Translations under genes and position numbers: made by a program | The notes under the pieces: generated by a model | What the model saw: the letters and a program-made list of their open reading frames with translations, nothing else | Databases searched by the model: none | Told to the model about the DNA's origin: nothing | Shown here: in pieces, positions 1 to 7,761 of the stretch | How the letters are laid out: the number at the start of each line of letters is the position of its first letter | How positions within the stretch are numbered: position 1 is the stretch's first letter | DNA from: Actinoplanes sp. KI2 | GTDB lineage: Bacteria; Actinomycetota; Actinomycetes; Mycobacteriales; Micromonosporaceae | DNA length: 64,000 nucleotides | Assembly (NCBI RefSeq): GCF_025630775.1 | Contig: NZ_JAOSZE010000012.1 | Location: 1-64,000 of the forward strand | Direction: 5' to 3'

Positions 1-681
1 CTCGGGGAACCGCTCGGACCACTGGGCCAGCGCCTCGGTGAGCCGGGCGTCGGCGGCCCGGCGCTGATCGGCGTACATGCCCTTGACAACGGCCGGCGCG
101 CGACCGTCGGCCGCGCCGGGCCGGATCCAGCTGTGCACCGCCACCAGCCGACTGCCCAGCAGCGCGGCCTGCGCGAACGCGTACCCCAGGGTGGCCGCCC
201 CGGACGGCCGGGCCGACGAGGCCACCACGACCGGCCCCTCGCGGCCCGCGCCACGGTTCACCAGCAACGGGCAGGCGCTGTGATGGGCCAGGTAGGCCGC
301 GGTCGAGCCCCAGCTCGGCCTGGTGTACGGGTCATCGCGGTGACCGACCACCAGCAGCCGCGCCTCCCCCGAGCAGCCGGCAAGTGTGGCCGCGGCCCCG
401 CCCTCCAGCAGTTCGGTGGCGATCGGCAGGCCCGGCCGGGCGAGCGCGGCCCGCCGGAGGGTGAGCTCCAGCAGCCGCACACCGTCCGCTTTGGACGGCA
501 CCGCGTCCCGGCTGCGGAACACGCCCCGATACCGCCCGGGCCACACGTGCACGATCTGCAACGAGGCCCCGCAGCGCGCCGCCTCGGCCGCGGCCAGATC
601 CACCGTGCCGGGCGTGCCGCGCGAGCCGTCCACTCCGACCACGACGGGCCGGTTTCGCGGTGTCGCTGCCTCGCTGCCCAT
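1..681 (-). CDS. Universal stress protein, C-terminally cut by window edge
   Basis: This reverse-strand frame is open from an ATG at 681 to the window edge (227 codons, no stop). The N-terminus reads VVVGVDGSRGTPGTVDLA, the usual first strand and ATP-loop start of a UspA domain. A VVGHRDD stretch follows where the GxxG nucleotide loop normally lies, then a second UspA-like half (VVVASSARPSGAATL). It therefore looks like the common actinobacterial tandem-Usp architecture. The first-domain loop is atypical, because the canonical GSRGHS is replaced by GHRDDP, so ATP binding by that half is uncertain. A weak DosR-like element lies upstream at 740-753. The assignment is firm; the full length is unknown. 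Confidence 0.85.
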   Translation of the reverse strand, partial: MGSEAATPRNRPVVVGVDGSRGTPGTVDLAAAEAARCGASLQIVHVWPGRYRGVFRSRDAVPSKADGVRLLELTLRRAALARPGLPIATELLEGGAAATLAGCSGEARLLVVGHRDDPYTRPSWGSTAAYLAHHSACPLLVNRGAGREGPVVVASSARPSGAATLGYAFAQAALLGSRLVAVHSWIRPGAADGRAPAVVKGMYADQRRAADARLTEALAQWSERFPE

Positions 682-739
682 GCTCGCAGACTAGGGAGGA
701 CGCGGAACGGCCCTGCACGGCCGGACGACCGGTCGATCC

Positions 740-753
740 GGGCCTTTGGTCAC
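740..753 (-). promoter_or_regulatory. Weak DosR-like box upstream of Usp gene
   Basis: On the minus strand this reads GTGACCAAAGGCCC, with the GGCCC half intact and the other half degenerate relative to GGGACTTTCGGCCC. It overlaps the 3' end of the neighbouring SHOCT gene. No good -10 hexamer sits at the spacing seen for the stronger boxes, so it is a weak candidate. Confidence 0.3.
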
Positions 754-1022
754 ACCCCGGCGTCGGGCGGGGCCGACAGCGGGTGCCGGTCCTCGTCCCG
801 GGCAGCGAGCCCTTCGAGCGCGTGCCGGTACTGGGTCGTGGTGATGTCCCCGGCGAGCAGCTTGACCACCAGCACGCCCTCGAGGCTCTGCGGATCGGCC
901 GGGCGGGCGGCGGGCGGCGTGGGCGCCGCGGGCGGGTCGTCCTTCGCCACGGTGGGCCGGGACCACACCGTCACCAGGCAGATCGCGACCACCGTCGCGA
1001 CGTACAGAACCAGGAACAGCAT
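750..1022 (-). CDS. Small membrane-anchored SHOCT-domain protein
   Basis: This is a 90-residue product. Residues 1-20 (LFLVLYVATVVAICLVTVW) form one transmembrane helix. A Pro/Ala linker follows, then a short C-terminal helical segment (LEGVLVVKLLAGDITTTQY) typical of SHOCT domains, which are small oligomerising helices of unknown biochemical role. The ATG at 1022 follows a strong GGAGGTGA ribosome site by a few bases. The gene is divergent from a second SHOCT gene, and two DosR-like boxes lie between them. A -10-like GAGCAT occurs on this strand at 1044-1049, 30.5 bases from the centre of the proximal box. Function is unknown; the family call rests on the C-terminal pattern. Confidence 0.75.
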   Translation of the reverse strand: MLFLVLYVATVVAICLVTVWSRPTVAKDDPPAAPTPPAARPADPQSLEGVLVVKLLAGDITTTQYRHALEGLAARDEDRHPLSAPPDAGV

Positions 1023-1072
1023 CGTCCTCACCTCCCACCGACGATGCTCGTCACCGGCCGAGCTGATCGGCA

Positions 1073-1086
1073 GGGACCGATGTCCC
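1073..1086. promoter_or_regulatory. DosR-like palindromic box
   Basis: GGGACCGATGTCCC has perfect GGGAC/GTCCC arms around a 4-base core. It resembles the core of the mycobacterial DosR (DevR) operator. It is placed to serve the leftward SHOCT gene, with GAGCAT at 1044-1049 on the minus strand as the -10 candidate. Confidence 0.6.
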
Positions 1087-1095
1087 CCCGTGCGG

Positions 1096-1109
1096 TGGAC
1101 TTTCGGCCC
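1096..1109. promoter_or_regulatory. DosR-like box, second of tandem pair
   Basis: TGGACTTTCGGCCC differs from the recurring island consensus only at the first base. A GACGAT hexamer at 1134-1139 sits 31.5 bases from its centre. That predicts a transcript start near 1146 for the rightward SHOCT/P-type ATPase unit. Confidence 0.65.
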
Positions 1110-1169
1110 TGCTCGCGGCGCCCCGGCCGGCCGGACGATGACAACGGACCCACGGAAGGGGTGAAAGCC

Positions 1170-1400
1170 ATGATGTATCACGGATACGGCATGGACGCCG
1201 GATGGTCCCTGATCCTCTTCGCCGTCCTGCTGCCGGCTCTGCTGCTCGGCGTCGGGCTCGTCGTCGCCCAGTTCCAGCGCGCACCACACGCGGTGGAGCC
1301 GGACGCCGAGCGGGTCCTGGCCGACCGGCTGGCCCGCGGCGAGATCGACGCCGAGGACTACGAGCAGCGTCTGCGCACGCTGCGCGCCACCCGGCGGTGA
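1170..1400 (+). CDS. Small membrane-anchored SHOCT-domain protein
   Basis: This is a 76-residue product. Residues 12-33 form a hydrophobic helix (WSLILFAVLLPALLLGVGLV). The C-terminus ERVLADRLARGEIDAEDYEQ is a textbook SHOCT motif. Two adjacent ATG codons (1170 and 1173) are possible starts. The stop is only four bases before the GTG of the cation ATPase, so the two are almost certainly co-transcribed, behind the box at 1096-1109. The role is unknown. The tight linkage suggests a regulatory or assembly partner of the ATPase, which is an inference. Confidence 0.8.
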   Translation: MMYHGYGMDAGWSLILFAVLLPALLLGVGLVVAQFQRAPHAVEPDAERVLADRLARGEIDAEDYEQRLRTLRATRR

Positions 1401-1404
1401 CCCC

Positions 1405-3963
1405 GTGCCCACCGCCCACGCCACCACCGACCTTCCCGCCGGCGACCTTCCCGCCCGCGGCCTTCCCGCCCCCGACCTTCCCGCCGGCGGCCTGACCTCG
1501 GCCGAGGCCGCCGCGCGCCTGGCCGCCGACGGGCCCAACGTCGTCGCCGCGCCCCCGCGCCGTGGCCTGCCCGGCCGGGTCGGCCGGCAGCTGGCCGATC
1601 CGCTGGTCGCGCTGCTGCTGGTGTGCGCCGTGGTGACGGCCGTGCTGCACGACCTCGCCGACACCGCGATCATCGTGCTGGTCGTGGTGGTCAACACGGT
1701 GATCGGCGTCGTGCAGGAGGTGCGGGCCGATGCGGCGATCGCCGCGCTGGACGACCTGGCCGCGCCGTCGGCGCGGGTGGTGCGGGACGGCCGGGACCTG
1801 GTGGTTCCGGCCGCGTCGCTGGTCCAAGGCGATCTCGTACGCCTGGAGGCCGGCGACGTCGTGCCGGCCGACCTGGAGCTGACCGTCGCCGAGCGGGCGT
1901 CGCTCGACGAGTCCTCGCTGACCGGCGAGTCGGTCCCGGTGCACCGGGCCGCGGGCGAGCCGGCCGGCTCCGGCACCGTGCTCACCACCGGCCGGGCCGC
2001 GGGTGTGGTGACCCGGACCGGCGCGGCCAGCTCCCTCGGCCGGATCGCCGACCTGGTGGCCCGCACCAAGCCCGGCCCCACCCCGCTGCAACGCCGGCTC
2101 GCCGCGCTCGGCCGGGCGCTGGGCATCACCGCGGTGGCCGTGTCCGGGATCGTCTTCGCCCTCGGCGTGCTGGCCGGCCAGCCGGTCATCCGGATGGCGA
2201 TCACCGCGGTCAGCCTGGTCGTGGCGGCCGTGCCGGAGAGCCTGCCCGCGGTCGTGACCCTCGCCCTCGCCCTCGGCGCCCGCCGGATGGCCGGCACCCG
2301 GGCGATCCCCCGCCGGCTGCACGCGGTCGAGACGCTCGGCTCGGTCACCGCGATCGCGGCCGACAAGACCGGCACGCTCACCGAGAACCGCATGGCGGTG
2401 CAGCGGGCGGTGACCGCCGACGGCACCCAGTACACGATCGAGGGCACCGGCTACACCCCGGCCGGGACGGTCCGGCCGCACGTGGACAAGCAACTGCGCC
2501 GGCTCGCCCGGGCCGCGCTGCTCTGCAACGACGCCGGGCTGATCGCACCCTCCGGCGACGAGTCGTCGACCGCGGCGGGCGACGGCGAGTGGGCCGCGGT
2601 CGGCGACCCGATGGAGGCCGCCCTCATCGCGTTCGCGGGCCGGTGCGGCCTCGACCCGGAGGCCGAACGCGCCCAGGCCCGCCGGGTCGCCGAACATCCC
2701 TTCGACCACGCGACGCTGCGCATGTCCACGGTGCACCGACTCGACTCGGGCGAATACCTGGTCGTCGTCAAGGGCGCGCCCGAGGCGGTCCTGGACGGCG
2801 ACGAGACGCTCACCGCCGCGGCCAAGGAGCTGGCCGGGGATGGCCTGCGGGTGCTGGCGGTCGCGACCGCCGTCACCGACCGGCCGGACGACGCCACCGC
2901 GGAGCTGCGCCCGCTGGGCATCGTCGGCATCGGCGACCCGCTGCGCGCGGCCGCGGCCGGCACGGCCGCCGCGTTCGAGCGGTCCGGCGTACGGCTGCTG
3001 ATGATCACCGGCGATCACCCCGCGACCGCCGCGGCGATCGGCACCAGGATCGGCATCCTCGGCCCGGGCGACGTCGTCGCCCGCGGCGACGACGGACCGC
3101 TCACCGACCACGACGTCGCGCACGCCCGGGTGTACGCCCGCACCCAGCCGGAACGCAAGCTCGACATCGTGGCCGCCCTGCAACGACGCGGCGAGGTCGT
3201 GGCCATGACCGGCGACGGCGTCAACGACGCACCGGCGCTGCGCCGGGCCGACATCGGCGTGGCGATGGGCGGCGGCACCGAGGTCGCCCGGCAGGCCGCC
3301 GAGCTGGTGCTGGTCGACGACAACCTGGCCACCGTGGCCGACGCGATCGGCGAGGGCCGCCGCATCTACGACAACATCCGCCGGTTCCTGCGGTACGCGC
3401 TGTCCGGCGGCATCGCCGAGCTGATCGTGATGCTGGTGGGCCCGCTGTTCGGCATGCCGCTCGCGCTGTTGCCCGGCCAGTTGCTCTGGATCAACCTGCT
3501 CACCCACGGCGTGCCCGGCGTGGCGCTGGGCGCCGAACCGGCCGAGGCCGACGTGCTCGACCGGCCGCCGCGCTCGCCGCAGGAGTCCGTGCTCGGCGAC
3601 GGGCTGCTCGCCAGTGTGCTGGCGGGCGGCGCGGCGGTGGCGGCCGTGACCCTGGCCGCCGGGGTCGTCGCGCACGAGGCCGGCCGACCCTGGCAGTCGG
3701 TCATGTTCGTGACGCTCGGCCTGGCCCAGCTGGGGGTGGCCCTCGCCGTACGGGCGAAGGCCGGACCCACCGCCGGGCGCAACCGGTCGCTGCTCGCCGC
3801 GGTCGCCCTCTCCGGCGCGCTGCAGATCGCCGGCGTGCTGACCGAGCCGTTGCGCGTCCTGCTCGGCACCGAGCCGCTGACCGTGGCCGAGCTGCTCGGC
3901 TGCGCTCTGATCGGCATCCTGCCCGGGCTGGCGCTGCGCCTGCTGCGACACGGGCGGGCCTGA
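1405..3963 (+). CDS. P-type cation-transporting ATPase (P2A-like, CtpF-type)
   Basis: This 852-residue integral membrane ATPase has all catalytic signatures in order. TGES is at 173-176 (actuator), PESLP at 277-281 in the M4 ion-binding helix, DKTGT with the phosphorylated Asp at 320, KGAPEAVL in the nucleotide domain, and TGDGVNDAP at about 602-610 (hinge). A C-terminal membrane block from about 670 corresponds to M5-M10. PESLP rather than CPC or DKTGT-linked heavy-metal motifs places it with Ca/Mn or related P2 pumps. In M. tuberculosis the related CtpF belongs to the DosR regulon. The N-terminus carries a short repeated DLPAGDLPARGLPAPDL stretch of no known function. It starts at GTG 1405, four bases after the SHOCT gene. 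Transported ion not determined. Confidence 0.9.
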   Translation: MPTAHATTDLPAGDLPARGLPAPDLPAGGLTSAEAAARLAADGPNVVAAPPRRGLPGRVGRQLADPLVALLLVCAVVTAVLHDLADTAIIVLVVVVNTVIGVVQEVRADAAIAALDDLAAPSARVVRDGRDLVVPAASLVQGDLVRLEAGDVVPADLELTVAERASLDESSLTGESVPVHRAAGEPAGSGTVLTTGRAAGVVTRTGAASSLGRIADLVARTKPGPTPLQRRLAALGRALGITAVAVSGIVFALGVLAGQPVIRMAITAVSLVVAAVPESLPAVVTLALALGARRMAGTRAIPRRLHAVETLGSVTAIAADKTGTLTENRMAVQRAVTADGTQYTIEGTGYTPAGTVRPHVDKQLRRLARAALLCNDAGLIAPSGDESSTAAGDGEWAAVGDPMEAALIAFAGRCGLDPEAERAQARRVAEHPFDHATLRMSTVHRLDSGEYLVVVKGAPEAVLDGDETLTAAAKELAGDGLRVLAVATAVTDRPDDATAELRPLGIVGIGDPLRAAAAGTAAAFERSGVRLLMITGDHPATAAAIGTRIGILGPGDVVARGDDGPLTDHDVAHARVYARTQPERKLDIVAALQRRGEVVAMTGDGVNDAPALRRADIGVAMGGGTEVARQAAELVLVDDNLATVADAIGEGRRIYDNIRRFLRYALSGGIAELIVMLVGPLFGMPLALLPGQLLWINLLTHGVPGVALGAEPAEADVLDRPPRSPQESVLGDGLLASVLAGGAAVAAVTLAAGVVAHEAGRPWQSVMFVTLGLAQLGVALAVRAKAGPTAGRNRSLLAAVALSGALQIAGVLTEPLRVLLGTEPLTVAELLGCALIGILPGLALRLLRHGRA

Positions 3964-4043
3964 CTCCCCCCGGCGCTGCGCCTACTGAGACACGGGCGGG
4001 CCGAAACCGGCCGGCGCTGCGCCTGCTGCGACACGGGCGGGCC
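3931..4043. repeat. Tandem repeats copying the ATPase 3' end
   Basis: A 30-base block (gcgctgcgcctgctgcgaca plus cgggcgggcc) occurs at 3931-3960 as the last codons of the ATPase. It recurs with small changes at 3973-4002 and 4014-4043, a period of about 41-42 bases. The copies lie beyond the stop codon and carry no gene. Confidence 0.85.
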
Positions 4044-4048
4044 GGACC

Positions 4049-4062
4049 GGGACTTCCGGCCC
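4049..4062. promoter_or_regulatory. DosR-like box upstream of acyl-CoA synthetase/GNAT gene
   Basis: GGGACTTCCGGCCC matches the island consensus at all but one position. It lies 77 bases before the ATG at 4140. No convincing nAnnnT hexamer lies at the usual spacing, so the start site it would control is unclear. Confidence 0.55.
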
Positions 4063-4139
4063 GTCCGATCGTGACCTGCCGCCCTGCCCGGCGGCACCGG
4101 ATCGCCAGAGGATCGAAGGAGATCGAAAGGAGATCTGCC

Positions 4140-6866
4140 ATGGTCATCGGCGGGGCCGGGGTCGACGCGCTGGCCGCGGACGGCGGGATCGTCACGATCC
4201 GGCCGGTGCGGGCGGACGACCGGAAGGCGCTGGAGCGGCTCTACGACGACGCCTCGCCGGAGAGCCTGCGTCTGCGGTTCTTCGCCGTGCCGGGCAGCGG
4301 TGCGCTCGCGGCCGAGGTGGACCGGTTGTGCCGGCCGGAGTCCGACCGGCACCTGGCCGTGCTCGCCGTCGAGGGCGGGCGGCTGGTCGGGGTCGCCGCC
4401 GCCGAGCGCACCGACGACACCGGGCCACGCGCCGAGTTCTCGCTGTTCGTCGCCGACGCGCACCGCGGCCGGGGCATCGGCACCCTGTTGCTGGAGCATC
4501 TGGCCGCGCGGGCCTGCCGGCGCGGCATCACCGAGCTGGTGGGCGAGGTACTCCCGGACAACTTCGCGATGCTGCGGACCGCCCGGGACCTGAGCGCGCA
4601 CGCCTGGTCGCGCTTCGACGACGGCGTCATCGACGTCGGCCTGGCCACGGCCGGTGACGAGGCCGCCGAATCGGCGGTGGACCAGCGTGACCGCACCGCC
4701 GAGCAGGCCTCCCTGCGGGCGCTGCTCTGCCCCGCCTCGGTCGCCGTGGTCGGCGCCGGCCACCGGCCCGGCGGGGTCGGCCACGAAACGGCCCGCGCGC
4801 TGCGCGCCTACGGCTTCACCGGCGCGCTGTACGCGGTCAACCGCAGCGGCGCCCCGGTCGCCGACATCCCCGTGTACCGGTCGGTCCGCCGGCTGCCGGC
4901 CCCGATCGACCTGATGGTCATCGCGGTCCCCGCCGACCAGGTCGCCGCGGTGCTCGCCGACGGCGCGACCGTGGGGGTCCGCGCGGCCGTCGTGCTCAGC
5001 GCCGGCTTCGGCGAGGCCGGCCCGGACGGCCTGCGGCGTCAGCGGGAGCTGGTGCGGCTGGCCCGCGAGCACGGGATCCGCCTGGTCGGCCCGAACTGCG
5101 TCGGCGTCATCAACACCGATCCGCGGGTGCGGCTCGACGCCTCCTTCGCCCCGGCGGCGCCCGTGCCCGGCGGTCTCGCGGTGGCCGCCCAGTCCGGCGC
5201 CGTCGGCATCGCCCTGCTCGACGACGCCGCCCGGGCCGGGCACGGCATCTCCACCTTCGTGTCACTGGGCAACAAGGCCGACGTCAGCGGCAACGACCTG
5301 ATCGCCTACTGGTACGACGACCCGGCGACCCAGGCCGTGGCCCTCTACCTCGAGTCGTTCGGCAACCCGCGCAAGTTCGCCCGCACCGTCCGGGCGCTGG
5401 CCCGGCGCAAGCCGGTGCTGGCGCTCAAGGCCGGCCGGTCCGCCGCCGGCCGCCGCGCGGGCGCCTCGCACACGGCGGCCGCCGCCGCACCCGACGCGAC
5501 CGTCGACGCGCTGTTCGCCCAGGCCGGCGTCGTGCGCCCGGAGAGCCTGGGCGACCTGCTGGACGCCGCCCGGATGCTCACCGGCCAGCCGCTGCCCACC
5601 GGCCGGCGGCTCGCCGTCGTGGGCAACGCCGGCGGACTGAACATCCTGGCCGCCGACGCCGCCGAGGCGGCCGGCCTGACCCTGACCGGCGAGGACAACC
5701 CGGCGGACCTCGGCGCCGGCGCGCCGCCCGCCGACTTCGCCGAGGCGGCGGCCGCGGTTGCCGGCCGCGGCGCCGCGGACATGCTGCTGCTGATCGTCGT
5801 CGCCACCCGCGCCAACCGGCCCGCCGAGATCATGGCTGCGCTCGGCGCCGTCGTGGACGAGCACCCCGACCTTGCCGTGGCCGCTGTGCTGATCGGCGGC
5901 GCGGACGCGCGGCTCGGCGAGCACGGCGCGGACGCACGGCTCGGCGAGCGCGGCGCGGACGCACGGCTGGGCAAGCGCGGCGCGCCCGTATACGGCACCC
6001 CTGAGCGGGCCGTACGAGCGCTGGCGGCCGCCGCCGAGTACGCCGAATGGCGCCGGCAGCCGCTCGGCCGCCGCCCCGAACTGTCCGGCATCGACACCAG
6101 CACGGCACGCACGATCGTCGACCTGGCGCTGGCCGAGGGCGGCGGCTGGCAGGACTACCAGACTACGGCCGCCCTGCTCACCGCGTACGGAATCGGGATT
6201 CTGCCGGGTGTGGTCGCGCGCACCGCGGGCGAGGCGGCCGCGGCGGCGAACCGGCTCGGCTACCCGGTCGTGCTCAAGTCCGCCGACCCGCAACTGGTGC
6301 ACAAGACCGACCGCGGCGGGGTCCGGCTGAACCTGGGCGGCCCGGCCGCCGTCCGGCACGCCTTCGCACCGGTGGCCGCCGCCGGGCAGCGCGCCGCCGG
6401 GGTGCTGGTGCAGCAGCAGGCGATCGCGCCGGTCGAGCTCGTCGCCGGCATCGCGCACGACCCGCAGTTCGGCTCGGTGGTGCTCCTCGGCCTCGGCGGG
6501 GTGCAGACCGACCTGCTCGGCGACCGGCAACTGCGCCTGGTGCCGATGACCGACCTGGACGCCGGCCGGATGTGGCGCGAACTGCGCGCCGCGCCCCTGC
6601 TGACCGGCTACCGAGGCGCACCGCCGGTCGACACGGACGCCCTGGAGGACCTGCTGCTGCGCCTCGGCCGGCTCGCCGAGGACCTGCCCGAGGTCGCCGA
6701 ACTCGACCTCAACCCGGTCTTGGCCGGGCCGGACGGGGTGGTCGCGGTGGACGCCAAGCTCCGGCTGGCGCCGGTCGGCGCCGAGCCGGACCCCCTGCTG
6801 CGCCGCCTGAGCGCGGCGGAGCCCCCTGGGAAGGAGCAACCATGTCCAGTCGCACGATCGTCGTAG
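4140..6866 (+). CDS. GNAT acetyltransferase fused to NDP-forming acyl-CoA synthetase (PatA-like)
   Basis: This 908-residue protein has an N-terminal GNAT domain (about 1-165; acetyl-CoA loop RGRGIG near 110). A CoA-binding Rossmann domain follows (from about 196, SVAVVGAGHRPGGVGHE), then succinyl-CoA-synthetase-like domains and a C-terminal ATP-grasp domain from about 684 (VVLKSADPQLVHKTDRGGV). The domain order is inverted relative to enteric Pat and matches actinobacterial PatA-type lysine acetyltransferases. His444 in SHTA is kept at the position of the phospho-histidine of active NDP-forming synthetases, so energy-conserving acyl-CoA chemistry is possible as well as protein acetylation. 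The 3' end overlaps the next Usp gene by 25 bases. A three-unit in-frame repeat lies near residues 587-613. Confidence 0.85.
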   Translation: MVIGGAGVDALAADGGIVTIRPVRADDRKALERLYDDASPESLRLRFFAVPGSGALAAEVDRLCRPESDRHLAVLAVEGGRLVGVAAAERTDDTGPRAEFSLFVADAHRGRGIGTLLLEHLAARACRRGITELVGEVLPDNFAMLRTARDLSAHAWSRFDDGVIDVGLATAGDEAAESAVDQRDRTAEQASLRALLCPASVAVVGAGHRPGGVGHETARALRAYGFTGALYAVNRSGAPVADIPVYRSVRRLPAPIDLMVIAVPADQVAAVLADGATVGVRAAVVLSAGFGEAGPDGLRRQRELVRLAREHGIRLVGPNCVGVINTDPRVRLDASFAPAAPVPGGLAVAAQSGAVGIALLDDAARAGHGISTFVSLGNKADVSGNDLIAYWYDDPATQAVALYLESFGNPRKFARTVRALARRKPVLALKAGRSAAGRRAGASHTAAAAAPDATVDALFAQAGVVRPESLGDLLDAARMLTGQPLPTGRRLAVVGNAGGLNILAADAAEAAGLTLTGEDNPADLGAGAPPADFAEAAAAVAGRGAADMLLLIVVATRANRPAEIMAALGAVVDEHPDLAVAAVLIGGADARLGEHGADARLGERGADARLGKRGAPVYGTPERAVRALAAAAEYAEWRRQPLGRRPELSGIDTSTARTIVDLALAEGGGWQDYQTTAALLTAYGIGILPGVVARTAGEAAAAANRLGYPVVLKSADPQLVHKTDRGGVRLNLGGPAAVRHAFAPVAAAGQRAAGVLVQQQAIAPVELVAGIAHDPQFGSVVLLGLGGVQTDLLGDRQLRLVPMTDLDAGRMWRELRAAPLLTGYRGAPPVDTDALEDLLLRLGRLAEDLPEVAELDLNPVLAGPDGVVAVDAKLRLAPVGAEPDPLLRRLSAAEPPGKEQPCPVARSS
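5898..5978. repeat. In-frame 27-base minisatellite in synthetase gene
   Basis: There are three consecutive 27-base units (5898-5924, 5925-5951, 5952-5978). Each encodes GADARLGE or GADARLGK followed by H or R. They lie in a surface-like segment between the CoA-ligase domains and keep the frame. Confidence 0.85.
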
Positions 6867-7708
6867 GGTACGACCGCTCCGCCGACGCCAAGGCCGCCGC
6901 GCGGTGGGCGCTCGACGAGGCGTCCCGCACCGGTGCGCCGGTCGAGTTCTTCTACGCGTACGAGTGGCCGATCTGGGCGCCCGCCGCCTCGATGGTGCCG
7001 AGCCCGGCGGTCTGGCCCGACGAGGAAACCCGGCAGGCCATCAAGGACACCCTGGCCGAGGCCGTGGCCGACGCCGGGCACAGCCACCCCGGGGTGCACA
7101 CCTCGATCGCGACGGCCGACAACGACGCGGCCCTCGCGCTGGTCCGGCGCTCGATCGACGCCGGCCTGATCGTGCTAGGCAGCCGCGGGCACAGCGCCGT
7201 CACCAACCTGCTCGGCTCGGTCAGCGTCGCGGTCAGCGCGCACGCGCACTGCCCGGTCGTCGTGGTGCGCGGCCGCCCGGCCGAGACCGCACCGATCGCC
7301 GTCGGTGTGGATGGCTCGGCGACCGCCGAGGCGGCCCTCGCGTATGCGGCCGGCGAGGCGGCCATCCGCGGCGTGCCGCTGCTGGTCCTCCGGGCGTGGA
7401 AGCCGGCGGGTGGGCTGTGGGCGGAGTCGCCGGTCATCACGCACGCCATCACGGCGAAGGAACGGCAGCCGTTCGACGACCTGGTCGCGGTCTGGCGGGA
7501 GAAGTACCCGCAGCTCGACATCGCCGCCGAGGCGGTGGTGGAGCACCCGGCCGCCGCCCTGACGCAGCTGAGCGCGACGACCCAGCTGCTGGTGGTCGGG
7601 TCGCGGGGGCGGGGCGCGCTGCGCGGCATGCTGCTCGGCTCGGTGAGTCAGCACCTGCTGCGGCACGCCGCCTGCGACGTCGCGATCGTCCACGGCGCTC
7701 AGGACTGA
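6842..7708 (+). CDS. Tandem-domain universal stress protein
   Basis: This 288-residue protein has two UspA domains. The first (about 1-140) starts RTIVVGYDRSADAKAAARWA and ends with GSRGHSAVTNLLGSVS. The second (about 148-288) starts PIAVGVDGSATAEAAL and ends GSRGRGALRGMLLGSVS. Both carry the GxxGx9G(S/T) ATP-binding loop. The start lies inside the end of the upstream synthetase gene and follows GGAAGGAG, so translation is coupled to it. Usp proteins of this type are classic members of DosR-type dormancy regulons. No box sits directly upstream, so expression probably depends on the box at 4049-4062. Confidence 0.95.
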   Translation: MSSRTIVVGYDRSADAKAAARWALDEASRTGAPVEFFYAYEWPIWAPAASMVPSPAVWPDEETRQAIKDTLAEAVADAGHSHPGVHTSIATADNDAALALVRRSIDAGLIVLGSRGHSAVTNLLGSVSVAVSAHAHCPVVVVRGRPAETAPIAVGVDGSATAEAALAYAAGEAAIRGVPLLVLRAWKPAGGLWAESPVITHAITAKERQPFDDLVAVWREKYPQLDIAAEAVVEHPAAALTQLSATTQLLVVGSRGRGALRGMLLGSVSQHLLRHAACDVAIVHGAQD

Positions 7709-7761
7709 CGGGTAGGGTATCGAAGGGAAACTCCTGGTCAGGGCGTCGGAGAGGGGCAACG

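Noticed and set aside
697..713. GGACGCGGAACGGCCCT as a further DosR-like box near the first Usp gene
   Set aside because: The half sites are seven bases apart instead of four, so it does not fit the dyad.
1623..4139. Long plus-strand frame running out-of-phase through the P-type ATPase into the synthetase
   Set aside because: The ATPase frame carries all catalytic motifs. The overlapping part is Arg-rich nonsense, and the real synthetase begins at ATG 4140.
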